64,000 nucleotides of DNA from Ophioderma brevispina (Eukaryota > Echinodermata > Ophiuroidea > Amphilepidida > Ophiodermatidae), in the NCBI GenBank assembly GCA_023653785.1, contig JAMKCH010088132.1:21974-85973 (forward strand). Direction: 5' to 3'. The position numbers and the translations under genes are program-made. The notes under the pieces are model-generated. The model saw nothing but the letters and a program-made list of their open reading frames with translations. It made no database searches and was not told the DNA's origin. Of this stretch, positions 1 to 12,075 are shown one piece after another. The first letter of the stretch is position 1, and every line of letters starts with the position of its first letter.

Positions 1-1806
1 CCTGGTGAGGAAAGGGAGTAATGCACGAGGTATAAGTGCGTCTAGTGTCAATAGACCTAATGGGGAAATTCCTCTTTAGCTTATATTCACTGCGCGCGCG
101 ACTTGGCGGGACCAAGAAAATAAGTCGCTGGTTATATCTCGGTGAGGAAATTACAGTGGATGGGTGTCAATCTACCATCGGCTGGGCGGTCCGTGGACAT
201 ATTCCAGCTAAAAAAACACGAACACCTATCTATCATCTACAAAAATATTTACAAGCTAAAAAAACCGAACATAGGCCTATGATCATGGGGGGGAAAATAC
301 TACGGCCGATCTGTAGAGAAAGAGGGTGATGCGAGATAAAGTATTATCATTCTACAAAATATTCAGCAAATAACACGCATATACTATCTATCATGCTACA
401 AAATATTCAGCTAAAAAAACATGAACATAGCCCTATAATGATCATTGGGGGAAAATGACACACAAAATTATATTCGTCCTCGAGGATTCGTCCTTTCGGG
501 CACTGGCAACAATGCTATTAATGGGTCTTTTCGTCAAAACGCTCTTCCAGGTAACACCCCACTATTTAGCTTGGGGGGACACGTCATAGCCGGGGACACT
601 GACCACAACAAATAGCTACCAAGGGCGGGTCTAGTCAGAGCAAACTTGGACTGCCCGCAATTCCCAGGGAACTTACCCAACTACCCTACGTTCAAAATCG
701 ACCGAGGGGAAACAAACCATCATAATTCCTTTTTTGGCAGCACATATGTTCACTAAACGTATACGCGATTTAACAAAATCCGCACTTTAGAAAGCGCAAT
801 TTTCAGATACTTCTTTAAAACAGTGATAGGTGATCTCGTACATACTTCCAAAATCCAGTAAACAAAATCCAAACTTTCCATTTCTCTAAAGCAACTAAAT
901 TTACAAACACCGTTTTTTTAAACCAAAAACTTTAAGCTAAAGAATTACACCGACAAATTTCTAGGGGGCAAAACACCAGCACGACAGTAATTTACAAGTA
1001 CCATTTTTCACCGGCCGAAATCGTCCGACATTTACGGACATACGCGAACAAAAAACGCGCCCAAATGGCCGAGTAAAAAGTATAATCTACTGTCGCTACG
1101 AGACCGATATAATAACAATTTAGGCAACACATCCACACACACATACACCCTCACATACATTCCACACATACACACGCACACGGATTGATAAAGTGGTCCT
1201 GCCCGCTAAGCTGGCGGCCAACAATACATGCCTGCCTAATTAAGATAATTGCGTGTCTTTAATTGCAATGTCTAAGACTCTAGTCTCTTTTAAAGAACAA
1301 GTCTGACTCAAGTCATTTTAAGTAATGATTAAGTCATTTGGTTGCAACTTAAGTCATTTTGAATTTTTGTAGCCTTGGGTCAAGTCACTTCAAATGCATC
1401 ATGTATAAGGCTAGGTTCAGGTCAGTTCCTTTGACGGCTGCTTACTGGATCATGGTACCAGTACTATCTGTCTCAGGGGCCGCGTTGGGGGTAGCTAAAC
1501 CGTCACACCATCGGATTGCTAAGGAATTCTAATGAGGAGGGTAGGCTGGGTTACCCTGGTGGAATAAAAAAAAGAAGATCTCCCTACAAGGCGTCAGCTC
1601 TGAAGAGCTAATGACAGCCATCAAGCACCATGCTGCCTGCATGGTGGGTGTGGTTGCCCAAAGGCTAGGCACGCCGATACTGTGGTTGACACTCAGAAGG
1701 GCATCCTGTCAATTATATTTTGCTCAATTAAAATCTTCACACAGCTGTATTGCCGAGTGTGAGATGTGTATCCGGCCACCCCCGTTTAGCGGGGACAAAC
1801 TTTGGT
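1..1806. other. No gene recognised; repeats and simple sequence
   Basis: This stretch contains the direct repeat at 205-457, a CA-rich tract at 1128-1180 continuing into a dispersed-repeat tail, and AAGTCATTT repeated around 1310-1360. Short open frames (e.g. 36-329) have no resemblance to known proteins. Confidence 0.5.
205..457 (+). repeat. Diverged direct repeat of about 90 bp
   Basis: CTATCTATCAT..TACAAAA.TATT, AGCTAAAAAAAC..GAACATAG and CTAT.ATCAT.GGGG..AAAAT occur in order at about 225-300 and again at about 386-457. No gene is present. Confidence 0.65.
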
Positions 1807-2423
1807 TTAAAGTTGCCAACGAGAGATTTAAATATCAGGTGCCATGAAACAAATCAAAAGTACTGATGTTTTGCCCCGGATTGTAAAGCTTTCCATACAA
1901 AAGACCCCCATCTGAAAGGATTTAATGAGAAAGAACGCAATGTTTCTTTGGTTACAAAAATTGTGACCTTCTAATTTCGTTATGGAACAAAATACAAATT
2001 AAACGGTTTTATAGTGAAATATGTGATGTGATCTGTGAAAATCTGCCACATGTCGCACAGGACCAGTTTTGAAAAACACAAGAAAATCGCTTTAAAATTT
2101 GTTATTGTACTTTATTTCTTGTCCGATTGTATTAAGGATAAACTTTTGAATGTGTATCAAAGAAGAAAGAAGTAAAACAGGTATGGAAATTTAATATTTC
2201 AAACTCTGCATGATGTAAAAACCAAATATAAATTTCCCACCAGGTGGCGGGTTTTTCCCAGATCGCATCACATATAAGCAAATCAAAATTGCCTTTTCTC
2301 TTTTTAATACATTTATGTAGCTAAATTACAAGGTTTTTAAAAAGTCTATTGAGTGTCTAATAATATGAGATTTATATAATTGAAACAATATTGGGTGCCT
2401 CAAAATCTCTCGTTGCACCTTAA
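1807..2423 (+). mobile_element. TTAA-flanked MITE, family A, copy 1 (carries a nested family B MITE)
   Basis: The ends match the family A terminal repeat TTAAAGGTGCAACGAGAGA, here as TTAAAGTTGCCAACGAGAG on the left and its inverse near 2405-2423. The interior shares the GATTAAGC/CTAATTTCGT block with the other copies but is split by a second element at about 2022-2273. Copies without that insertion are about 337-366 bp. Confidence 0.8.
2022..2273 (-). mobile_element. MITE family B, copy 1, nested inside a family A MITE
   Basis: The element is bounded by inverted GTGATGTGATCTG / CAGATCGCATCAC-type ends and lies between ATAT flanks. Its interior matches the reverse complement of 38845-39095 nearly throughout, including the CCACATGTCGCACAGG block and the TTTCAAACTCTGCA block. 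It was therefore inserted after copy 1 of family A. Confidence 0.82.
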
Positions 2424-5400
2424 TAAACTAAATTCTAAGTCATGACTGGTCATTACAACAATTCCACTGTCATCTCTGTCTCTTCTTTAGTCCTCCTTCC
2501 TCTATGACCACAAAAGAGAATCAAACAAACAACTTGAAAACAAATCAAATTGAATAAGACCACGACGATTTTCTGTGACAGTCCATGATTTGCAATGGTT
2601 ATCAGTTATACAACACCACATGGGCAAACCGAAGACATTGCACTTATCTAGAGAAGGCACAAAAGGAATGTTTACTTCTACCATGAAAACAACATGTGTT
2701 TTAATTGAAGCATATCTCCTGAAAGTTAACTATTTAAGTGTATGATAATGACAGTATGAGTCACAACGAAAGATTAGGAACTGAAAGGCAGTACATTTGG
2801 GCAGTAACACATTTTACATTTTTGTAAATTTCACAATAACTTGAGACTACTTCGATTAGACCCCTTGTGGGTCGACACTAAATTCCAAAAAGGGCCTACG
2901 GACTTGGAACGTGACGGTATGACTCAAACGAGGGATTCAGCCTGAAATAGGATATGACGCTTAATTAGCCCGATTATGGAGTACACATTGTATAGAAGAC
3001 CCAAGAATGCAAATGAGGTTTTACCAATTTATTCCCTCATGCGCGTGATGAAATGAATGATGTTGTTCAGTAGTTCTTGACGGAATAAATGGCAATACTA
3101 TATCTTGCAATACTGGACTTCTATATGAACGTCTTCCATTCATGTAGGGGTCTAATTCTGGCTGTAGCTGAACATATTATTGAATATTAACAATGCGTTT
3201 AGAGTATGAGAATAATATAGTGATAGCAGCGTGTGGGCACAATCACAAGGCATTACCCAACAATGAGAATCATGGTAGTCATCTCATGGTGCGTAGTTAC
3301 TTTCCGATCCAAATCCGACACCATTTTTTGCGACAGGAGGGAGGTTTACCACACAGTTGAAATGAGTAATATTAAACAGGGTTTACTCCAAATTTTGAGG
3401 AGAGAATCGAGAGACAGGTTTCAAGTAGACACACCTTGGGATGTAAGGTGGTGTGTGTGCCCTGTAAGTTCACAAAATACAGATGTGAAGACCATACGGT
3501 TTTAACAGTGGTTGTGCAGGATCAATGTCACATGACTGTTAGTTATTTATTTTGAAGGTATAAGTAGAGTAATACAATGTGCTGAAAATTAGGTTTGTAA
3601 GCCAATGTAACTAAATCTGCGATTCCTGTATCTTTAAAAATTCCATGGCAATCTTATGTGAACCACAATAATGTACTAATCAAATCCTTCACTCCCAACT
3701 GGGATGCGTGGAAAGATCCACTGCGATAGGTACACCAAAAAGTATATTTGTGTTACTTTGGACCAAAAGTGATGGTTTATTTCATTATTAAACTGAAAAG
3801 GAGGAAAAAACAAGCTTTCCACAGATAACTTGCTTTTGAACACTTAAATGAAAACTTTAGAGATATACAGAAGCATTAAGTTTCTAGTGTTTTCTTTATA
3901 TTTCAGAAAGGACATATTGGTCTTTATTCTGTGTTAACCCCATCTGAGGTTTATTTGACGCATCTCTGATTGGTTCATTATGTGATCTCACATGTATAAA
4001 TCTGAGTGACCACATCAAATAGACTATATATCTGTATGCAGTTTTAAACTTTTCTTACCATGCGTCTGATTGGCAATTGACATCATATGATCCCAGTATA
4101 GTCATCAGATTGGCTGATAGTAGTACATCAAATCATCACATGGCTCATCCAGAAGCAATGCAAACGATTGCTTACCCAACCCAAAATTTTGAGCCTTGCA
4201 AAAGGAGAATGAGTAGGCAAGCGAAAGCAAAAAAGGTCATCTGTTGAGCCACGGCTTTAAACATGAATGTGATTTTTCTTATTTTACTTGATCTTGCAGT
4301 TTTCTGTGCTTGTAAAATCGGACCCTTCCCATAAACATATTCTGGAATTATTGGTTATCCCCTGATATGCAAAGCAGGACACTGGCTGTCGCATACCACA
4401 GTTTGCTTGAGAATGTGTTGGGTTGATAAGTCATTTGCAAGTTGAACTCACATTACTTTGATTTTATCATAAGTATTAAAGGTGGGTGTGATTGTCCGAC
4501 CCCCCCCCCCCGATTTAACCGGTGTGGTATTGATTTTGATATCAGATGAAAGGCCGTAATTTTTCTCATTGTCAAAAATATAACAAAACCCTGAATTAAG
4601 GTTCCCATCATTCCACAATTTTGAATAGGCTTGTCAGTATGCATTAATGCTTCTACCATCAACACCGCACGTTTGTTCCCACGGTACTTGATGGAGTGTA
4701 TGTGCTCTCATATCACGTAGAGAAACACTATAGACAAAATCAAGAACAAGCACCTTTAATTATAATAATTCACTTTTTGCAGATGACCCCATTTGGGGAT
4801 TACAAAACATTACTACATCTGAACCTGTGCTGCATGCAGTATTGATCCATAACCATCATGATACCCATCTGTGTATTGAGGAACAGATGCTTGACTCCAT
4901 AATTTTCTAGTCCCTCTGCTCTCTGTTTAGCCATGGGTCAAATTTGTCTTCTGACTTACATATTGATGAGAGGCCATTACCAATTTCTAACATTTTAATT
5001 ATGGTTTATTGACATGCTCAGGATTTTGTTTTTATTCACTGATTGAAGAATTGTTGCATCTGAACAAAACCCGAACTTGCCGAAAATCGGGAGACAAAAG
5101 CAGTCACCAAAATATCCATCATAAATATGTGTATAATATATATGCAACTCCATGATATTTTTCTTTATAACATTTGCCCTGATATACATTAAAACTTGGC
5201 TGATTTTTATATACTATGTGCTAATTACATTAGGATAACTTTTACACAAATTGAAGACAGCAAATAGACAAAGACAGGAACACCATTTACATAATATATA
5301 ATACAAGATCTGAATACATAGTGTATAAAACAGGTGGTATTTTTTAAAACTAGTCAGTAGAAGTCATCATTAATGTCCCTTTTTGTATTTTCAGAAGCAG

Positions 5401-5492
5401 TTAGGGGCCAACCAGGTAAACTTGTGAATCAAGAAGATTATGGTTTGTGTGCGCTTAAAAATAAAGTATTACAAAACAATCTTCTGCCGGCT

Positions 5493-5570
5493 CGAGTTGT
5501 GTGGCATTCGTGTATAGGTGCTCGTCTTGTAATCTGAAGGTCGTGGGTTCAATTCCCTTTTCTAACGCAA
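5493..5570 (+). mobile_element. tRNA-Thr-like sequence (pseudogene or SINE head)
   Basis: GTTGTGT at the 5' side is complementary to ACGCAAC at the 3' side. Between them are an anticodon-loop-like CTTGTAA (anticodon TGT) and a good B box, GGGTTCAATTCCC. The T stem and anticodon stem have mismatches and there are extra bases before the 3' acceptor strand, so it is probably a degenerate tRNA-derived element. Confidence 0.4.
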
Positions 5571-6552
5571 CATTTAATCCTTATTATACTTAGAGCTTGC
5601 AAATGGAAACTAAACTTCATGAATCACTGACTGTGCGATTTGCCACGTAAGTATAGGGTTACCCTAGTCGGCCCCTCGCCGCTTGTGTATTTTCCCATAG
5701 TTCCTTAAAATGGTGCACACCGTAAAACATATGTATACTGTATACACTACTACAAGTTTTTATGCCCAAACAAATTCACTGGATATGGGATTCCCCCAAT
5801 GTGTCAATTATTTACACACCTGATTTTGTGTGAATTATGACAAACCAATGTGTCAATTATTTAGACATGATGTGGATGGTTCAAGATCATTAGACGGCCC
5901 AGGATGATGATCCTAATGATAGGTTGTAGATTCTACCTGGCCGGGAGGAAAGGTTTTAAAAAGTCATCAGGTATAAGTGTTTGAAATTGAAAAATATTAA
6001 AAAAACTGCAACTTCTGGCCAACGTTTGTGTTTGGAAATTCAAGAAGGAGGTCAAGCAAAGATCAAAAAGTTATGAGACTTTTTACTGAGTAATTCAGTA
6101 GTAATCAATCCCACCCCACAGGACAGTTTTTTCAATGAGAAGCCATAGTTCCAATTGGGATCAAAACTCATCATAGTCTTCATGCCCTCCAGTAGTCGAA
6201 AAAAACGTAGATAAACAATGGATGACTCTGGCTGAATGGGAGATGTTAACACTACTGTTACAGCAACTGAGTCGCTTTCTTATCGAAAAAATGATGGTAA
6301 TTTACCATTTTGCACCTAAACGGAGGGCAATGTATTAGTGGGGTGCCAAATTGTGATTACGTGGGCATGCCTTACTCCTAATGCAAAACTTTTCCACAAG
6401 TGGATTTCAGATATTCACCTACCAAAGGCATTTAAAATTTGAAATCAGCACTTTTTGTGTCAAGTTTTTGTTACAAGTCAGATTGACACCATATCAATCT
6501 TGTCATAAAGACTGCAGGCTACACACACACCACACATACACACCCTACCTAA

Positions 6553-6554
<2 letters not shown>

Positions 6555-6591
<37 letters not shown>
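6555..6591 (+). repeat. Poly-A tract (37 A)
   Basis: It follows a CA-rich stretch (ACACACACACCACACATACAC). It could be a simple repeat or the tail of a retroposed sequence; no source was identified. Confidence 0.85.
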
Positions 6592-6592
<1 letters not shown>

Positions 6593-7100
6593 AATCCATA
6601 AAGTGCCAACAATACCCTCTGACTAGTCGGAAAAGTAAGAATGCTAGCCAAAATATTACAATCAAAACCCCTGTCAATTGCTTTTGCTCTTCACTCATTG
6701 GGTGAGACGCTTTTACTTTTGGTAGTTTGTGCCCTCGTAAGGAATCATGTGTTTTGTTTATCAATTCAAAACTTAAACCTTTGAAACCTTCATTCCAAAA
6801 GGTTTGTATGACATATCCCAAGTTGGAAGATCCAGCAATTAATTGTAACTATACTCATTGCTCACAAACACTAGTTCGTTCGTTCGTCGTGTCCACAAGT
6901 CATTCGTAATGGTTGTGGTGGTGTCAGGATTTATTCACCTGTGTAAGCTGATCCGGGGCGCGTGTATCTATGATACGTACCTCCTAACATGGCCCGCGTT
7001 TTTTGACACTGGGGGCGGATTGGGAACATCCAGGGGGTTTACACGCTACTCTTATTCGACACTGCCTGCGATGTACCTAGACAGTTTGACTTTCTGAACA

Positions 7101-7138
7101 CGGGACCGACGGCTTAAACGTCCCCTCCGAGGACGGGA
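7101..7138 (+). repeat. Fragment of a dispersed repeat (GACCGACGGCTTAAACGTCC)
   Basis: GGACCGACGGCTTAAACGTC followed by CCCTCCGAGGACGGG is a phrase recalled from many marine invertebrate genomes as a dispersed repeat. It stands alone here; the flanks show nothing recognisable. Confidence 0.4.
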
Positions 7139-7520
7139 TGCTTCATGATTCTTTGACCAATTCACAAGTGACCATGGAGGAGAGCGGTATTCGGTATTTA
7201 TCACTAGCTCGTATACAGATTAAATCCATAATTGAGCACCCGAGTAACTCCCAGCAAGTGCCCTACGTGATTCCACCCTTCACACTAGTTAAAGTCATAA
7301 CAAAAAACCAACAATTATTATTAAACAGCCTATTAAACTCAGTTCTATTTTACCCCACCCTGAGGCCTACCATCTTCCTTACGGTATCTTCAATTGGTTC
7401 CTTAATGATATAACCTCTTAGTAACCAATCAAATATCCCCTTTTATATAGCCACTTGACCTTTGATGTTCAATGTAAGGCAAGCTGTGTGCGCATCATAA
7501 TCTGTTGAGCACCCATACTT

Positions 7521-8120
7521 TTAAGGGGTTTGAGTGTGATTTGTGTAGCGCATGCTGCTTTACACCTTCAGCATCTGTTTGGAGCCCAGTCATGGACAAA
7601 GGAAGAATTTTTAGTTTTGAGGGTCGAAGGTATCATGCCAGATACGCGAATCTGTGCGCTTTGTTTGCGTTTATTAAAATCGCGCATCTCTACTCTGCCG
7701 TACTGGCTTTGCTGCAGGCGAATTGGCGCGGATTTTACTTGCCGCCCACAAGACGCCCAATTTGAAACAGTTCCAATTTCAGTGGTTTTCGGCTGTAATG
7801 GAAAAAGTAAGTCGGTGACCCTCATTTTTTATTTCAAAATTTTTAAGAACGACATCGGGACCTCAACAATTTAGAATACAAAATTTTAATCGAGAGGTTT
7901 TTATTTTGTAGGCCGATCTAAACGTCAAATTTTGACTTTCCCATAGACTTGCGTGGTTTAAAAAAGTGACAACTACCTTTTTTGTTTTGGCTATAGCTCA
8001 AAAACAAAGTCGGTGACCCCCATTTTTTATTCAGATTCTTAATCAGCACCGTTGTAAATACCATAATGGTGAATTCTGGAAAATTTTATCGAGTAATCAC
8101 TAACACGTCAAACCCCTTAA
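7521..8120. mobile_element. TTAA-ended element with TTAAGGGGTTTGA ends
   Basis: The left end TTAAGGGGTTTGAGTGTG is mirrored by CACGTCAAACCCCTTAA at 8104-8120. TTAA at both edges again fits the TTAA-target class, although the ends are unrelated to family A. Inside, the phrase GTCGGTGACC.CCATTTTTTA occurs twice in direct orientation (7813 and 8011), which suggests an internal duplication of about 198 bp. Confidence 0.65.
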
Positions 8121-8556
8121 ATCTCCCAATGAAAGTGACAGGGCAATAATCCTGTTTTGAATAGAGTGTGAATTAAGTTATTTCATGTTGTCCAAAGCAT
8201 TTTACTTACCATGTGTGTTGTTTATAAATATTATGGTCCAATGAACATGCAGTGGTTTATATCTGTACACTAAGATTTTTCTTACCATGTCTTCTGATTG
8301 GTTATTCATGGGGTACTATGATGGAATTAGGCCAATCAAATCCAATGGCAGTGCCCAGGGGGTTAGTATGGGAATGGGATCAAATCATATAGCAAATCAA
8401 TAGGGTCATCATAATATCAAAAGGTCAGTAGGGTCAAATCAAAATAACACATCCACAACCTCTCAAATACTGCGGAATCATTTAGACACGCTACATTTGC
8501 ATTTTTTCGATATACACTGACCAAATGGTATAAAAGCCTAGACCTGGTATGCGCAA

Positions 8557-9180
8557 AGGGAGGAAACTTAACCCTGGGTTTAACCCAAGGTTAGTCCTTC
8601 ACTGATGGACTTTCAACAAAGTGTGCAGTGCTTTGCTTTTATTTTACTTGTGGCATTCTTCGAATCGCCTTTGTTCAATGCTGCCGACATGCCATTTCCC
8701 TTTGAGTTCGGGCTAGTCGTGCTACCCGAGTTTGCATTTTCGGCATACTTTCCCACAGGAAGCAGTTTCGCGGTGAAAGGTACTAGTCAAGTTTTTTTTT
8801 GTTTGGGCCATCTTTCTGGCCTGTGGAATATCTGTATTGGGCTTGGGTGACATCCTTGGTTTTACTATCCAAGAGGAGTTGTCCCAAAATGATATAGTTT
8901 GCGATGTCGATCCAAATTTGAGCCGAATTTGCAGCACATGTATTGGTTTTCATGCACGACTCCATGCACTGATTTATTCCCTTCTGGTGGCAGGAGCACC
9001 AGAGAAGTGCTGTAACGGGTGATAATATTTGTTACGGATGGCCATTCCTCATGGCAATCCCATGGAGGGAATTTTCTCACCTGTTACATTTAACGTTTAC
9101 AGTATTTGAAAGACAAAAAGGTTCCAGCCCAAAGGACATTTAACTTTGGTTTAAACTTGTTTAAATTTGGAGAATACCCT
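8557..9180. mobile_element. Palindromic MITE of the AGGGAG/TTTAACCC type, long form
   Basis: The left part (GGGTTTAACCCAAGGTTAGTCC) and the right part (GTGCTGTAACGGGTGA, GGAATTTTCTC.CCTGTTACATT, ACAGTATTTGAAAG) match the 250-bp element at 41771-42020. This copy carries about 350 extra bp (roughly 8640-8990) that the short form lacks. The extra stretch includes an open frame whose start looks like a signal peptide, but see the rejected list. Confidence 0.65.
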
Positions 9181-9452
9181 TTTGAGAAACCGCTTTAATC
9201 CATAACATACTATACTGTTACTTGTACTTTTTTACAAGCTTTACAAATGACCATACAAACAACTGATTTTTTGCAATACAGACTCAACATCTGTACATCA
9301 TGTCATAATCGTGTTTGTACCAAAGACTGTGAAAAAGTCTGATAGGAATAATTTTGCAAAAGATGACGGAGCTTCCTACTGTGCAGTTAGAAGGGTTGAA
9401 TTGCGTGCTTGTGGGATGTTTGTCCTGGGTGATTGATTGTTATCTTTCTTAG

Positions 9453-9510
9453 AAGAAATCGTTAAGGAGAGAAGAACATCACAATGAAAGTGACAAGTGT
9501 TGGACTAAAG
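9453..9510 (+). other. Exon-like segment, plus strand, unassigned
   Basis: A 58-nt stretch sits between TATCTTTCTTAG and a GTAAGC donor and is open in one frame (KKSLRREEHHNESDKCWTK). The splice sites are good, but no partner exon or family was recognised, and the length is too short to weigh. It could belong to a decayed transposase or be chance. Confidence 0.2.
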
Positions 9511-9969
9511 GTAAGCTCTGACTGGGGTTTGGAGAGTGCTCAACAAGAGTGAAAATGGGGTCTTGGGAACACACCTACATCTTTCTTTAGTTCTCAACCC
9601 CTCCTCCTCCAGGCTTTCTATCAATTACAGATAAATCTTTCACTTAGAAAAAAGCCTCCTTTGTCAACCCGTACCTTTTGTATCTCCTCCCCATGGCCAT
9701 TCAACTCTGAGCTGTTTGCCAAATCATTCTACCAACAGAACATTTTCCCGTTAATAAATACTGTACATGGCACCCATTTTTTTAGGCAGCTACAAAGCTA
9801 GCCACAAAATTTAGTGTTTCGCTGAGTTTTTTTCCAAATGCACGTAATAATAAAATATTATCTTTCTGTGTAAACTGCACACTAGTTGTTTATTTAAAAT
9901 CTGCTTCCTCTGTAGAAAGTCAATTTCTAGCTGGCCTTTCATTAAAAGTGCTTGTTCTGATATGGTTCT

Positions 9970-10245
9970 GGTTTCTGCTTGTTGTAAGAGAGCCTGGCAC
10001 TCATCAAGTTTGGTGTGAAACAAACTTGTGGTTTTAATGGTAGATGCCATAATGCACATTGCAATACCCAATTCGCTACTGTGCGAGTATTGATGGTTAA
10101 CCATTAAAATGGCAGTTTTTTGCCTCTATCTTCGTAAAGAAATTTATTAGGAGGCTAGAATATGGCCATTCATCTGAAATAAAAAATGATACTATGGGTA
10201 TGTGGAGGCGACCACCAAGATGATCGGAACAAGCACCTTTTAATA
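9970..10245. mobile_element. TTAA-type element, family C, partial copy 1
   Basis: It shares with 29400-29697 the blocks CGCTACTGTG.G.GTATTGA.GGTTAACCATTAAAA and, near the end, GAT.ATC/GGAACAAGCACCTTT. The right end reads AACAAGCACCTTTTAA, the inverse of a TTAAAGGTGCTTGTT terminus. The left terminus could not be located. Confidence 0.45.
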
Positions 10246-11741
10246 CTATATTAATAAGATTATATGTTGTTGCACTTCATTGAGAATAGCATCAGGAGCT
10301 CAAAACAATTTAAAATTGCATACATGGTTTCAACATTTTTTAGATTGATTTTTTGATTAAGAATTGCTGTTAACATTAGACAACATCATTGTGATGACAC
10401 TTAACTGTTCGGAGGCTTGTTCATTACAAGAGAGATTTTAAAACAATTTGATAAGAACCTGTCATCATGTTCACAGCATTAAAAACTTGATCCTTGACCT
10501 TTAATGAAGTTGCTGTAGTCGATCCTAGCAATGGTAGACTAAGCAGTATTTTAGTTGTGGTAATAGCTTGACATGAGAGGGGACCATTTTGACAACCGTT
10601 GTATATATTATATGCATGTTGCTGTCACACCTGTACCTGGCAACTGACAGGTCCATAATGATACCTGAATTGCCTAACATCAAAATAGACCAATGCTAAA
10701 TCAGCAGGTTTCATTCAGGGAAGCTTTCTGCTTCTCCCAATGCAAAAAATGTTGGAATCTGACACTTTATTATGAAGTTACACATGTGCGTACACCACTG
10801 CTTTCAGTCAATGCTTGCAATATAACATTGCAACCATTGAATATTGCAATGTCATCACCGACTCAATGCTTGCTGCATTTTTTGTGCAGGTCAAAATTTT
10901 CATTTACTGCTACAAGTAACAGAGGTATAATTATTTTTCCAATGTGTTCACTCTGATACTATTCTCTCTGAAGACTAACATATTAACAAACAAAAAAATC
11001 AACAATAGAGCCGACCAAAATATCTGAGTTGTTATACTGGCTGTGAAAGAGCTGATACCCTAAGGCTGAGAGTGCTAGAGGTATTTCACTACAGCACAAA
11101 AAAAAAAATGTGCCATAAAAATGTTAGCATAATAAATAATTGATAAGTCAAATTAGGCAAACATTGGTAGAAGCCAGGCCTGCAGCTGGGGGATTTTCCC
11201 CCTCTCTCTCAAGACTCCTGGCTACGGGCCTGGCAGAATTATTACATGTAACCATTGGCAGTTATTTTTTTTGCCAAGAAGTGATTGAAGACCATTGCTT
11301 TTAGAGCAAGACATGTACTTGTAGGAAACAAGTCGCTCAAAAACAGGCAATGTATTGGTGAAATGTGTTTGGATTGGAAAAGACTCCAATCATGACAGTG
11401 CTGAAACCAAGTCGCAAAAGACATCACAATCCATTGCTTTTAGATTGAACCATTTAATAAATGAAGCTCTGGTAGGAATTTATTATTGGCAATGTTTTCT
11501 TAAATCCTTCTCCCTGGTATGAAGACCCCCCTTCCCTGCACCATAGACTTTGTACCATCACAGCAAGGGATCTTAAGATGTCCTCTTGCCTGTTCCTTCA
11601 TGCAATGATGATAACATATCTAGCATGAATCCCCTACCTCTGCCAGCAGCAGCCTGAAAATGAAGTTCCTGGAAGTTACGTCAGGAAATATCTGGGGAAT
11701 CTTACAATCTGTCACACAGGAACTGTTTTAGTACCAAAATA

Positions 11742-12075
11742 ATAATAACCAGTTTTTATATAGCGCTTAATCCCCATAACATGCTCAAAGCGCTGTTGCA
11801 ATTATTAATACGCCACCTTAAAGAATTTGTCACAATCATTTCGCTTCATCTAGGTGGCTGCTCAAAGACATGCCTTACAAGCACACAAGCCTATCAGGAC
11901 TTAGATTGTAATATTCCCCATAACAGCTACCCAGATTTCGCTTGGGTCGATGAGGCAATTGAGATTAAGTATCTTGCCCAGGGACACAAACATGCTGACC
12001 ACAGTGGGGCTTGAAATCACAACTTTAACGGTCTAATGATCACGAGTCTTGCGCTTTTCCACTGGACCACATGTG
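11742..12075 (-). mobile_element. tRNA-derived SINE
   Basis: Read on the minus strand, it begins with a tRNA-like head (GTGGTCCAGTGGAAAAGCGC, then CTCGTGATCATTAGACC), has a conserved body (TGTCCCTGGGCAAGATACTT) and ends with AGCGCTATATAAAAACTGG and a short TTA-repeat tail. This arrangement is common in marine invertebrate genomes. The B-box region is decayed (GATTTCAAGCCCC). Confidence 0.72.

Larger units (their letters stand above)
2424..7100. other. No gene recognised
   Basis: AT-rich sequence with a family C terminus at about 4745-4759, the tRNA-like sequence at 5493 and the poly-A tract. The stretch 3960-4140 resembles 8200-8400 (CTTACCATG..TCTGATTGG), an old shared repeat. Confidence 0.45.

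Noticed and set aside
5493..5570. Functional tRNA-Thr gene
   Set aside because: Anticodon- and T-stem mismatches and extra bases before the acceptor strand; only the B box and the acceptor pairing are good.
8605..8850. Open frame starting MDFQQSVQCFAFILLVAFF, like a secreted protein
   Set aside because: It lies inside a palindromic repeat, begins within the repeat arm and has no partner exon. The hydrophobic start is probably chance.
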